Assembly: GCA_015680685.1 (NCBI GenBank)
Contig: MNCI01020481.1
Span: forward strand, 5,233-69,232
DNA: 64,000 bases
Source of the DNA: Gnetum montanum
Lineage: Eukaryota > Streptophyta > Gnetopsida > Gnetales > Gnetaceae
Direction of reading: 5' to 3'
A model generated the notes under the pieces. That model ran no database searches and was not told the origin of the DNA. It saw only the letters and a list, made by a program, of their open reading frames with translations. Position numbers and translations under genes: made by a program. This document shows, piece by piece, positions 43,791 through 55,714 of the stretch; the first letter of the stretch is position 1, and every line of letters begins with the position of its first letter.

Positions 43791-45717
43791 TGGCCATCCA
43801 TGCTAACCATTATAGTGGTTATTAGTTTTGCATCTTTTTCATTTTTAAAATTTTTGTTTTACACTTTGTTATTTTTCCAAATTTTTGTTTTACAACATCA
43901 TTAGTACGTTTTATCTTTCTTGAATATTTTACAATCTCCTTTATAGTTTTCCTTATTTTGGTATGAATATTTTCTCGTCTTTAAATAAAAGTGCTTTATT
44001 GCCAACAGGACATAGTGGTGCTATTGTTGTTTGCTAATTATGGTTTGTACTTAAACATTTTTGATTGCTAATATTTGGTTTCTATTTTTGAATTTTAATG
44101 ACTGATAACTAAGATGGGTTTCTATTTTCATGAAATAGGCAATGAGTCGATGTCATCCACCCATCCACAAACTCTATGGTTTTCCTTGTTTTGGGAATAT
44201 GAGTTCCCTTTTTCATTAATAAAACTTTAATGAACTTATGACCTTGGTAGTTTCCAAGCTTGAAAAAGATTCAAAGATTTCGAAAGATGTGGCTTTAAGG
44301 GGATTCAATACTCTTTGTGCCTCTCTACTTTCTTGAGTACATGTGTGTTTTTTGTGGATTTCTTACCATTCCACATCAACCAATAATAAGAAGTTAAATA
44401 AGTCTTTTCATGGTGTGCATATATATATATGATGAAAAAAAACATGATGGGAATTCAAAGCACACCCCTTAGATAAAATAAATGGGATACACGCATTGAT
44501 TATGGAACTAGAAAGACATGTTACCCATGGCTAAAGGTCCCATCTAACTAAGGCCATTTCTCACTTTCTGGTTCTCTTTTCTTCTTCAATAAGGAATGAT
44601 GGTTGTCCATGGGAGCATTCTTGTGTCTCAAGGAGGTGGACCAATCCTAGAGTGGCAATGTGAAGTCACGAAAAGTGGTTGGTTTTGGTCTAAACTAAGG
44701 TTGGACTGTATTGTGTCATTTAACCACAAAACTCACAAGGGACTTCATGTAACCATAATTGGGACATCCATTCCATCCTCTCTCTCATCCATTCGTGCTC
44801 TCCATAACTCACCTCACTACTAGTTTTCATGTTTTTGTTTCATGTCTTAGTTTGATGTGTTGACATTCCTAAATAGATTCTCCAGGATTTGTCCTTAACT
44901 TTTCAACTATGGGGCTCACAGACTCCTTATTTTAGGTTATGCAAGGGAAACAAGGGCATGTGCCACTGTGGGTAGGACCCTCGTGCATATCTCATGGTTT
45001 GGTTAGTTAAGTTCCTTACCCTTAGACATGGCCACAATCAAAATCTTTCGTACACCTAATTATACATCCAACTGTGTGCTCCTTAAAGCATTCTTCTTCA
45101 TCAAATCTCATTTTCTACTCATTCCTCAATTTTGCAAATATTGAAACCCTCTTCTAATATTTTCATCATGTTCTTGTTTTTTTGAGCTTCCATTTGACCA
45201 CATTTCACTCAAAAACTCCTTATTTTTCATTACTTTTGACAAAGTCAACAATAATCAATAGCTGCTTCAACTCAGCCTCATTGACTAGGCCTGATCGACA
45301 AAGCCCAAAAATTCTTTAAATACCATCCAAAAATTTGAAATTTTATGTCATTTACTTCAAAAAAATAGTGGATATTTTGCAATTTTTTAGAGTCCATAAC
45401 TTTCACACTGTCTATCTAAATCACTTTGTTCTTTGATTCAGTAGCTACCAGAGGTAAGGTCTTAGTGGTGGGGGCCATAAACCTTAAGGTTTGTGAAGAA
45501 ATTTTTTTTAAAAAAATTTCTAACTCCCTCAAAGGGTTAATTAATAAAATAATATTAAAAATCAATTTTTGAGAGTTTAACCCTTCCAACAAACTCTAGT
45601 AAACCTAAAATTAATTATTAATATTAAAATAATCAACTAGGCCATTATCACAACTTAGCCAAGTGTAACTACCCCAAGAGATAAGGTATTCTCAATGTTT
45701 CAAAGTTACACATTAAA
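43791..45717 (+). other. Non-coding half of copy C
   Basis: T-rich 43820-43990; 20-nt box GAATTCAAAGCACACCCCTT at 44451-44470; block GGGTAGGACCCTCGTG near 44970. A decayed palindromic U3-like element with CAGCCTCATTGACTAGGCCT lies around 45273, where D has a perfect one. No conserved ORF. Confidence 0.55.
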
Positions 45718-45750
45718 TGCTAATCCTTGGTCATGTTATGATTGCAGATG
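45718..45750 (+). promoter_or_regulatory. Predicted branch point and splice acceptor, copy C
   Basis: TGCTAAT at 45718-45724, GATTGCAG ending 45747, ATG at 45748. Confidence 0.5.
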
Positions 45751-47560
45751 GAACCGAGACCAAAATGCTCATAGGAAGGAGGACTATCACAACCAAAGGA
45801 CAACGACCTAGAATTGGAAGGGGATAGGAAGAACAAGCCCATGAGCAAGCAGTAGAAACTCACATAATAGGATCTCTTTGGAAGGAGCCTAAAGTGGAAT
45901 TTGTTTGATAGATTCCTGAAGAAGGTGCTTCAATTGAAAAATCCTGAAGAGGAGAGGCACCAAGGCCTATACCAAGACTTGAGGTCACATTGACATAAGC
46001 TTGCCTAGACACAATCAAGCCTCATGATGTCCAATGCTTAGTTCTCCAAGAACTGAACTTTGGATCATTCTTGGAACATGCTCTAGCAGAACTCAAGAAA
46101 TAATTGCAAAGCTCTCCCATGCGGCTAATCATCACCACTAGTGGGGAGAGGTACATTGGAGAGATGTATCTCTTCTAGAATAGTAGGAAGGTAGTAGTCA
46201 CTATGAGAATCAAGGACATTTAGGTGTCTTACTCAACAGAAGCTATTGCATAGGATCTTGGCCTACCTAATTCTGGCACTTATTTCGAAGAAATATCAAT
46301 GCAAGTAGATCGTAAGGCAAAAATGGAGTGGCTCTAGTAGCATTATGGGGTTGACCGTAATGAGTTTGGCGCACTCACACTGATGAAGCATATATACATT
46401 AAGATAATGGCCTATCATCTCAATCTAACGGTGAGGCCAAGCAAGGTGACGACCTTCTCTACCTGTGCTTGTGCCACTATAAGACCAAAATTCCCTATTA
46501 ACCTTCCACAACTAATCTATCTAGAGATAAAGAAGCACTTCAAGAAAAATGAATGTGGAAGGAAAACCCAGTCATTTTCATGTCTTATCAGAAAACTTTG
46601 TAAAATGGCAAGGATAGTCCACTATGCCAATGATATGATCAAGCATACTTACATCACCTCTTAGTCAAAAATGATGAAGAATAAGATTCCTACCATATCA
46701 AAAAAAGAGAAGCAACTACAACTACCTTCACCACCCACTTAAGAAATAATGTTGAAGGCTTGCGTGACCCTTGAGCACTTGTGCAAGATTCAAGAGAAAC
46801 TTTTGCATGAACGGGAATAGCAAGAAGGAACAAGTGGTGGGGACCCATCTGTGTACCATCCTACAATGAGTCAACTCAATGAAGTGGCTTTAACAATAAG
46901 CCAGATGGAGGAATATGGGCCAATATTCTTAGCCCAAAGAATGTAGTTGCCCACGAGGATGAATTCTAGTGCCCAAGAGGTGATAATTTCTTTCTCGCAA
47001 CAATAGCCATTTCCATAAATCTCTGGGAATGCTACTACCTTTTTAGTGTGCTTGGAGGAGGGAAAATGGGTAACTGTATTGGTGATGTAGCATCAAGGAT
47101 AGGAGACAATGGCAAAAGTGGTTGCTTAAAGAATCGTTGAAGCATTAAATGCACTTGCAGCATCTATGCTAGATGTTTCTGCACTCAAAGATGTGCAAAC
47201 GTTCATAGGAACTATTTGATAAAGACTAAGTGTAGACCAACATAAAGAGTTGCTAGACTAACTAGTGGGAACTAGGCAATCGATTCCGGTTATCTTTGAT
47301 TTTCTAGATAATATCACCATAACCCAATAGGAGCTACTTGAAGCAAAGGGTAAGTGCATCATTATAGATGGGAAACTTTAAATGGGTCAAGCACAAAATC
47401 AATGCTTGGCTATGGAGGGTTTTGAATTAAGAGCCCATCTTACTAATCCCACGCTCCTCAACCCTACACTAACAAGAGATGAAGCTTTTCAATAGCTTCA
47501 AGATAGACTCAAACAGGTTAAGGCAGGGATGGTGACAATCATCTTTGACTAGTCCATGGT
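45748..47560 (+). pseudogene. Third ORF of copy C, 3' end cut off by copy E
   Basis: Begins ATGGAACCGAGACC after the acceptor. The best stretch, 46383-46664, reads MKHIYIKIMAYHLNLTVRPS and KKNECGRKTQSFSCLIRKLC. It resembles the putative plant transposon protein domain found in the extra ORF of many plant gypsy elements (family assignment from memory; needs a profile search). Downstream is a Gln/Glu-rich, probably coiled-coil part. Many stops. The frame ends at AGTCCATGGT, where copy E is inserted; D continues as AGTCCATGGCAGAAAC at the same place. Confidence 0.65.
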
Positions 47561-47743
47561 TGAGGAGCTGCAACTATATCTTACGCCCAACCATAAAAAT
47601 TACAAGTGTTCATGTGCAATCTAATTGAATTTCATAAATCTTAAGTTCCAACGTACACTAGTTCTAGGACATGAAATCTAATTGCGACAATCGTTGTCTT
47701 CTCAGCTACACTTGTAAAGCTTAGTTATATGGTTAAGTGTAGT
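47561..47743 (-). repeat. 3' LTR of copy E, first part
   Basis: 183 bp of LTR terminus in reverse orientation, starting TGAGGAG on the plus strand where TGATGAG is expected. It aligns by eye with the reverse complement of 60760-60942. It ends at GTAGT, the left target duplication of copy D. Confidence 0.75.
47739..47743. repeat. Target-site duplication of copy D, left
   Basis: GTAGT; the right copy at 60943-60947 reads ATAGT (4 of 5, a G/A difference). Confidence 0.65.
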
Positions 47744-48639
47744 TGATGAGTTGTCATTGGTTGGCCTCATCAACAAGGCCTCGTTGATGCATCTCACCCT
47801 ATGTCGATGAGGCCTCATCGACTTAGTGTGTGTTTGTTGCCTATAAGTACGAACCTACCAGTTGCATTTATGGCAATCTAGATTTCAGTAGCAGTGAAGC
47901 TCTTGCATTTTTTCCATTTGAAAATTAGAATTTTTTCCCTCGAGTTCCTGAAGCAGGAGTCATTGAGTGTACGAATCTTTATTCGAGCATTGTTGTACTT
48001 GAGCACAATAATGTGTGTGGCAATAAAGATGAGCTTTCTGATAAACCTTGCAGCACTTTGGATAGATTAACTATTTTATTTATACATTTAGTGTTTTCAA
48101 TTATTTGTTAATTCTTCTCAATTATTTTGCAAATATTTTCTAGCAATTGAGTTAATGAGGTAATTAAGCTAGATAGATTAAATACATAAGTACGACCACT
48201 TTGAGTGTAACATGTACTTGCTTGCTAATCCAAATAGCGTTATCACTTAGTACACTTAGTAGTGTAGCGTTTGGTCACCCAGCAGTAGATACGTGGGTTC
48301 AAGACATGTACGAAAAGTGGGGATAGATACTTATGTTAGGATCAATTAAATATTATTAAATTAGTTAATTTAGATTAGTTAATCAAATTACTTTTATCTA
48401 CATTTAAGCACCAACTTATAAAACACAAAATGATAAAAATCAGATGCCTCAGTTACACTTAAGCATACCAACAAACATCAAAAGTGTAATTGGGAAGACA
48501 ACAATTGACCTTAATGCTAGACTCACTTCCTAAAGGGCTAGTGCATTGAAAATGATGAAGTCTATAGAATTCGACTAGATCACATGTGAATGCTTTGTGA
48601 TTTGTATGGTTGGGTGTAGCAGTACCTTGCTGCTCATCA
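47744..48639 (+). repeat. 5' LTR of copy D
   Basis: 896 bp. A 20-bp perfect palindrome GTCGATGAGGCCTCATCGAC lies at 47803-47822, 20 bp upstream of the TATA position. TATAAG at 47842-47847; AATAAA at 48022-48027. Compared with the 3' LTR, differences are predominantly C/T and G/A. Confidence 0.9.
47842..47847 (+). promoter_or_regulatory. TATA box in 5' LTR of copy D
   Basis: TATAAG, weaker than TATAAATA in the 3' LTR (60145-60152). Lies downstream of the U3 palindrome. Confidence 0.45.
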
Positions 48640-48640
48640 T

Positions 48641-48658
48641 TGGCGCTATTACTGAGGA
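48641..48658 (+). promoter_or_regulatory. Primer-binding site, copy D
   Basis: TGGCGCTATTACTGAGGA, one base after the LTR. tRNA-Asp type; keeps TGGCGC, but three other positions have changed. Confidence 0.75.
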
Positions 48659-48794
48659 TTTTTTTTGTGAAATCTGCACTATTTAGGTCTAAGTGAATAT
48701 CATTAATATCATTGTACAAACCTAAAGGTCCATATCATTCCCACTATACATAAAATTATAAAAGCACACTGATAATTTCATTTTGTTTTGTAAA

Positions 48795-51150
48795 ATGTCT
48801 TCTTCTTTTTGTAAGTCTGAAGATACTAAACCACTGGTTCCACAAGAATGCAAGGTGGTATACACTCATCCAGAAGTTTGTGTCAAATTTTTCCTTCATC
48901 CTACATAAGGATGAACAAATGTAATGGTGTGATATGGAGGGCAACGTCATCTTGCCCCCTAATATATCTATGCTTAGAATGCTTTTTAAACCCTTGAGAA
49001 GTTGGGCATAGCAAATGTTCATGAAGAATACATTGTGGATGGATACAACACTTGAAACTACTATCCCATTGAAACACAATATAAAATGGATAAATGTCAG
49101 GAGAAACTCCATGAAGCTACAAAGGGGAAACATCACACTAGCCCCTTGTTCCTACTAGATCAAGAGGACAATGAGGATCCTCCCTTGGAAGGTTCTCAAC
49201 ATGAAGATTCTCCACCCCCTGCTACTAAAGGTGAGGGTGTGAACCTAAACCTGTGATCAACTATTCATAAATCGGGATTAGGAAAAAGTGATAGCCAAGG
49301 TAGGGATTTAGGTAAACATTGTAGCAACAAGGGATCTAACGATGATGATCATAATAAGCATAAGAGTGTTGGTAGACACCACAGTGGCAATGGTGATCCA
49401 CCTTCCTCTTCATCCTCTTCATCCAATTCTGAACATTCCTATTCATCTCATGGTTCTCATTGAAGTCACCATTGAAACAATTGTGATGAAGGTGATTGAT
49501 GAAATAATAATGACCATGAAAACCACCAAAATTGAAGGGGTGGCGAAAACCATCATCGACATCATCAACACAACAATGATGATGAACCTTTATTGGTGAC
49601 TCAAAGTATGCTTAACATTGTGGAGGTAGTGAAAATCCTGACTAGGCATATGAAGGATAGTTGAATCAAGTGCCTAGATATGAACAATATCCCAAGATTT
49701 GAGGGGGATACAATTCTAATTCACAGACACATCTACAAGCTTTTCAAGATGCCTGTGCCTTACAAAACATAGAGAATGAGTGGTAGAAATTCAAGCTTTT
49801 CCCAAGGATGTTCATTAAGGAAGCTAAAAGTTGGAACGAGTCCTTAGAGTTGGAATCTATTCAAAGATGGAGTACCATGTTAGAACTATTCAATGAAAAA
49901 TACCAGACATACTCCAGAGTATCTAATTTGAGAAGGTAAATCCAAGGCTAGAAACAAGGAGTAAAAGAACCCTTGGATGCTACCATGGATTGATACTATC
50001 ACTCCTACATTAATGCCCTAGCCATGGTTACTCTCAAAGGGAATAACTTCACCACATCATAGATGGCTTAGAGTAGAAACAAGAAGAACCCTTCAGGTGT
50101 ATGTGTAAGGAAGATTGTCTGAAATGAGAGCTCATCAAATCCAAAGGTTTATTAAGTAGGTAGCAAAAGAAGAAGGTGAGTTATGAAAGAGGGAAAGTGC
50201 TAAAGAATATAATAGGGACCTATCCATCAGAAAATAAGAGCTTTGATTTTGTGATGAGGAGGAGTCACCACTTGATGAAGTGGTGAATAGAAAGACCTTG
50301 CCCATCCAAAAATCTATTTATGATATTTCAGCCAAGGTTGACAAGTTATGGGACTCTTTGGATGAAAATTTTCAAACTTCTTTAAACATTGCTGAAGAAT
50401 CCAAAGAGCAAAATAGTGATTGTAATTGTAGATGGTGAAAAGAAGCTAAACATGCCCACCAAAGAGGTAAGACTAAAGCTACTATAGCAGAGGAAGTTAT
50501 GAAGTCTAACTCTGATGATGAAATAGAATGTGACATCTATCAATATGAATATCCAAAGGGATGTTACCCTATGATGTCACACTTACAAGAGTTTAGAGTG
50601 TATGCATTGAATCCTCTTCTAGCATGTAGGCAAGCTTCAAGATGATTGCCTTATCCTCAAGGCGGTCCAAGATAGTTCCACCAGCAATAATAAGCTTACT
50701 ACCCAAGTGGAGCTCCTCCATAACTGTAAAAATAATACCAACAATGGTATCAACCACAATTGTGGGGAATGCCATTACCAAGGCAGCAGTACCCTTATAG
50801 GCAACCAAATCCATATGAGTCCTATATTCAGTAGCCCGTCTCCCCTAGAAATTATACGAGTCATGCCTCATTCTAGCATCACTATTATCCTGTAGAGTAC
50901 CATTGAACAAATTCACCATTTGCTCAAGCAGAAAACCAATAGTTGTATCCTTATCATCCTGCATATCCCTCTACACCTACACCTTCACCTTCAACTCAAT
51001 TATCCTCTTCTCCATTGATGCATGGTAAGATTCCTCCACAACTGCAATAACGAAATGTTATAAGGGCTGTGCATTCACAATCAGTTTTTCAACCAAGTGG
51101 TATAGATAATCAACCAATGAAATACCTTTGAGTGTCCTTCAAACTAAGTG
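48795..51150 (+). pseudogene. gag: gag of copy D
   Basis: ATG at 48795 begins MSSSFCKSEDTKPLVPQECK. A Ser/His-rich part lies around 49370-49460. The capsid region starts at IPRFEGDT (about 49690). The knuckle reads CDIYQYEYPKGC (50529-50564), lacking the second Cys and the His, so it could not bind zinc normally. The tail is rich in Tyr, Pro and Gln. Stops and frameshifts are numerous, more than in pol. Confidence 0.72.
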
Positions 51151-51159
51151 CTGCCTAGG

Positions 51160-51900
51160 ATTCACACTGTAATGTTAACCCATGTTGTTTTTTATTGGAT
51201 TAAGGCTGGCAACCTTCCTACAAAAAGATCTAATCTAGGAAGTCCACTTATCTATCTATAGATTGCTAGACAAGAGCCATGCAAAGCTCTTCTTAACTCT
51301 AGTTTTGGAGTTAACCTCATCTCTCATGATATGTACAAGGCTTGGAACCTACCATCTCTTAAGAAGAGCAACATCCATTTAGAATTAGCATATCAGTCAA
51401 TTACTATCCCTTTGGGATTAATAGAGGACATTGTAACTATAGTCTATGGGTGGTCCTATCCTGTTGATTTTTTGGTAATCAAGGTGGAAAATTGCAAAAG
51501 TGACTTTCCCATCATTATGGGACGGGTTTGGTTAAGCATGTTCGATGTGCAAATGGGTATAAGGGACATATCTTTAGAAATATCTAAGGAGAATGAGTTA
51601 GGAAAGATTGAGAAGAAGCATATTCCATAAATCATGTACAACAATAATGGATGCAATTGTGTACAAAAGATTTGGTCAATCAAAAGCACATACATTAAGG
51701 CATGCAATCAATGTGTGCAAGAAATTAACATTCATAGGTGTCTATATGTGGTAGCCACAAAGCAGGAGGGCACCTAGTAGCTAATAGCTGATTCAGATAG
51801 TAGCACAATATGCATGTAGCCAACTACGAGTCTAACATGTGCATATGTTGAAAGCATGGACAAGATTAAATAAATTCATTCCTCTAATGAATATGATGAT
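51160..51900 (+). pseudogene. Protease of copy D
   Basis: GSPLIYL, stop, then LLNSSFGVNLISHDMYKAWN (about 51290-51345). The catalytic Asp is Asn and the Gly of D-S-G is Ser. The 99-codon frame 51331-51630 covers IPLGLIEDIVTIVYGWSYP and FPIIMGRVWLS. A Cys-containing linker follows, with stops. Confidence 0.75.
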
Positions 51901-53480
51901 ACCTATTAGGAAGAGTTGGAGATCCTTGATCAATTTAAGTAGGGGCCCTTAGAACTAAAAAATTTACCAGTCGGTATGGAGTATGCATTTTTAAAGAATG
52001 GTAAACCAGTCATCATTAATGCTAAACTTGCTCTTGAATAAAAAGAAAAGTTGTTGAAAGTGGTGACAAAATGATCAACAGCCTTTACTTGGTCATATCT
52101 AGAGTTAATAGGAATCGATCCAAGGAATGTCAGCATCACATCTACACTAACTGACCATGAAGCCTAGAAGGCAACCACAAAGGTAGTTGAACTCCAAATT
52201 AAAACAAATTGTCTCGGAGGAGATAGAGAAACTCCTTAAGGCAAGGTTCATCTATCCAATTGCGGATAGTGAGTGGGTTAGCCCACTCATAGTAATATTG
52301 AAGGAGGGTGGCAAATGGTAGGTTTTGATTAACTTTAGGCAGTTACATATGACAATATTTAAGGATCATATTCCTTTACCGTTTGTAGATAAAGTGTTAG
52401 ATACCATATCCAAGCATTGTTATTATAGTTTCTTAGATGGTTATAGTGGCTATAACAAAATCCAAATTGCGCTAGAAGACCAAGCCAAGATAACACCCTC
52501 GAGTCCTTAGGGGACTTTTGTATACTGTAAGATGCCATTTGGCCTATGCAATGCCCTTGTAACATTTCAATGCTTGGTCCAAAGTATCTTTCAATAAAAA
52601 ATTGGTAGTGGAGTTGAAGTTTTCATGGATGACTTCTCCACCTACGGAGCTACATTTAAGAAAGCCTTGGATTGACTTGAGCAAGTATTGAAGAGATGTG
52701 TAGAGACAAACCTATGGCTCAACTAGCAAAAGAGCCATCTAATTATCCAAGAAGGCATTGTGCTAAGGCATCGAATTTCGTAGAAAGGGATTGAGGTAGA
52801 CCTAGAAAAGATAATGGTCATCCAAGGAATAACACATCAACCAGAGATCGTAAAAGATGTTTGATCATTCCTTGGACACACTAGTTACTACCGATGATTT
52901 ATTGAGAATTTCTCTAAGATTGCAAAGCCATTGGTAGAACTTACAAAGAAAGATGCACCTTTCATTTAGAGCAAGGAATGTGAACACACATTCCAACAAT
53001 TATAGGAGAAACTTGTAAAAACACCAATCCTACTAGTACCAAATTGGTCCAAACCATTCCATATCATAACAGACACATCTAACTATGCTTTGGAAGTAGT
53101 GTTCACATAGTTGGATGATAAGAAATGTCCATATTATATCCACTGTGTGAGTAGAAGCATATTGGGAGCATAGTTGAATTACACCACCATGGAGAAAGAA
53201 TTAATGGTAGTGGTGTACATGCTAGAAAAGTTTAGACATTATGTGCTAGGTTACAAGATATTTGTACATATGGACCACAATGCAATTCGCTTCCTCATGA
53301 ATAAGTCGATGGTGAGCCCTCATGTTATACAATGGCTTGAGATCTTACAAGAATTCGATTTTACCATGGTAGACCAAAAAGGAACTGACAATGTGGTTTT
53401 TGACCATCTTTCTCACTTAAGATGGGATAACAAAGAGGAGGAGAGCTTGCTCTCTAATCAGTTTCTAGACGAACTGCTCT
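51901..53480 (+). pseudogene. pol: RT and RNase H of copy D
   Basis: LIGIDPRNVSI (about 52110) starts RT. FIYPIADSEWVSPLIVILKEG, MTIFKDHIPLPFVDKVLDTI, FLDGYSGYNKIQIALEDQ and MPFGLCNALVTFQC follow. FMDDFSTYG at 52622 keeps the catalytic pair. RNase H: ITDTSNYALEVVFT then the shared TAG (53108), then MEKELMVVVYMLEKFRHYVLG, FVHMDHNAIRFLMNKS and TDNVVFDHLSHLRW in a 196-codon frame (53174-53764), whose last third is frameshifted. Confidence 0.85.
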
Positions 53481-54829
53481 TTACTAGAGCAATAACTGAA
53501 CAAACGCTTGAAAAAGTAAATGGTATAATGTCATCCTCACATATCTTCTCACTCAATAGATTCCACAAGACTTGGATTTTAGGAAAAAGAAACAATTTCT
53601 TTATTAGGTCAAATACTTCATGGAAATCAATAGACACTTTTACAAGGAGTGTGCCAATGGCTTGGTCCATTGGTATGTCCTTGACGAAAATCAACTGCAT
53701 GTTCTCTAGGATGCTCATGAAGGGCCTTGCAGAGGTTACTATGCAAGGCAACACACAACCATAAAAATCCTAATGGTGGGATACTATTAGTCTACAATAT
53801 TCAGGGATGCCCACCAATTTGTCAAGTCTTGTAAATGTTGTCAATGTGATGGGGACATGACCGATTGCATGGAAGGTCCTCAATAGTGGATTCAACCACT
53901 GGAACATTTTTGACATATGGGGCATTGAATTCATGGATCCCATCACATCCATGTCTACTGGGAAAGCATATATTATAGTAGCAGTTGACTACTGCACAAA
54001 GTGGGTAGAAGAAACATTCGTTACTAATTGTACATCATCCAGTGTTGCCAAATTTATACAAAAAAATATTGTGAATTGGCTTGGGGTTCCATGTTCACTA
54101 ATTTTTGAAAATGAAACTCATTTCACAAGTGCCACATTTAGAAAATTAATGTAATGCTTGAGGGTAGAACATAAATTAACAACACCTTACCACCCCCAAG
54201 CCAAGGGTCAAGTAGAGGTAACCAACCAAGAGATTACAAAAATACTAACGCGAACCATTAGCAAATATAGGAAGGACTGGAGTACAAAACTTAACAGTGC
54301 TCTTTGGGCCTATCGTTCAACTTGGAAACTTCCTATTAGTTATTCTCCCTATGAGTTAGTGTATGAAAAACTTCCAATGGTTCCAATTCAATCCGAGCTC
54401 CATACACTCTCAACCGCTTGTGATCTAAACCTTAACCTAAGTTTAACACAGAAGGAAAGATTGATCAATCTAAATGTACTAGGCGAAAATCACTTAGTGG
54501 TCCTATCCTTGAATGAGGTGAACAAGGCATTTAGCAAGTAGCGTCATGACCTTAGAATCTAGAAAGTAAAACTTCAACTAGGAGATAAGGTTCTTTACTA
54601 GAACGCCACACATGTACCTGAAAATAAAAAATTCCAAGCATTGTGGGAGGGACCTTATATAATTGATCAAACCTTTACCTTTGGGGCCATGATAATTTAC
54701 AAACCTAATAGCCCAAATAAAAAGCAGTTGGTCAATATTTAACAAGTCAAACCTTTCCTACAACCAAGACTGGCTAGCGTAACTACTACCTCAACAGATG
54801 GACAACCACGTTCTATTTTTTGAATCTCC
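53481..54829 (+). pseudogene. pol: Integrase of copy D
   Basis: Zinc region: DAHEGPCRGYYAR (second His replaced by Tyr) and HQFVKSCKCCQ. Core: DIWGIEFMDPIT has Glu for the first catalytic Asp; IFENETHFTS has Glu for the second; the catalytic Glu is present in GQVEVTNQEI. Frames 53933-54154 and 54158-54541 are in phase, divided by one TAA. The C-terminal domain has WEGPYIIDQTF (GPY/F) near 54640. It ends with ISSLQLSHRGD at the internal purine tract. Confidence 0.85.
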
Positions 54830-54845
54830 TCCCTCCAACTCAGTC

Positions 54846-54855
54846 ATAGGGGAGA
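54846..54855 (+). promoter_or_regulatory. Internal polypurine-like tract, copy D
   Basis: ATAGGGGAGA (one change from ATGGGGGAGA), just after integrase. Confidence 0.4.
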
Positions 54856-55516
54856 TGGTCATCCATGCTTACCGTTATCATGGCTTCTTAGTTTTTCTAC
54901 CTTTTTGTTTTTAACAATGTTGATTTTACAAATTTTTAATTTTTGAATTTTCCTAATTTTATATCATTTTTAGTACCTTTAAACTCTCTTGATTATTTTA
55001 TAATTTGTTATATATTTTACTTTATTTTGTTTCCTTTTGTTTAAGTGTGGTATTTTCTCATTTTTTGTGCATAATTCTACTTACTAATGATGGTTTGTGC
55101 TTAATATGTGATTGTCGATGTCTGGTTTCTACTTTTGAATACTTATGTCTAATGACTTTGACATGGTTTATTTTTCATGGAATAGGCAGTGAGTCCATGT
55201 CATCTACCGATCTAATGAACTCTATGGTTTTCTTTGTTCTAGAAATTTGAGGTCCCTTTTCATTAAAGAAACTTTTAATCAATCGGTGACCTGGGTAGTT
55301 CCAGAATTAGGAAGGATCCAAAGGTTTGAAAAGGGTATTACTTCAAGGTGACTCAATACTCTTTGTACTCTTCTTATTGCTTGAGTTCTTGAGTGTTTTT
55401 CACGGACTTCTTACCATTCCATACCACCCACTGAAGAAAGTCAAAATAATGTTGTTGCATGACGTGGTTTCCATTTCAAAAGGAAAAAGGAAACAAAAAA
55501 GAATTAAAAATGATGG

Positions 55517-55536
55517 GAATTCAAAGCACACCCCTT
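55517..55536 (+). promoter_or_regulatory. 20-nt conserved box, copy D
   Basis: GAATTCAAAGCACACCCCTT, identical in A (8443), B (28999, minus) and C (44451). Confidence 0.5.
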
Positions 55537-55695
55537 CAACACAAATAAGTCATTGCATGGTGTAGTTCTCATCATTCAAAAAAAAACTATGGGAATTTAA
55601 AGCACACCCATTGAACAAATAAAAGGCCTACAAGCACTTGTTATGGAACTTAAAAGACATGCACCTATGCCTGAAGGTTCCCTCTAACTAAGGCA

Positions 55696-55714
55696 CTCTC
55701 TCTCTCTCTCTCTC
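55696..55714 (+). repeat. (CT)n microsatellite
   Basis: Nine and a half CT units in a position where copies A and C have non-repetitive CT-rich sequence. Confidence 0.9.

Larger units (their letters stand above)
36679..47560 (+). mobile_element. Copy C: Athila-like gypsy element interrupted by copy E
   Basis: 5' LTR, primer site, gag, protease, RT, RNase H, integrase, non-coding region and about two thirds of the third ORF are present in order. At 47560 the third ORF stops abruptly at the start of copy E's LTR, at a point corresponding to 58757 in copy D. The rest of C, including its 3' LTR, should lie beyond the right edge of the window. Flank left of the LTR is ATATC. Confidence 0.85.
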
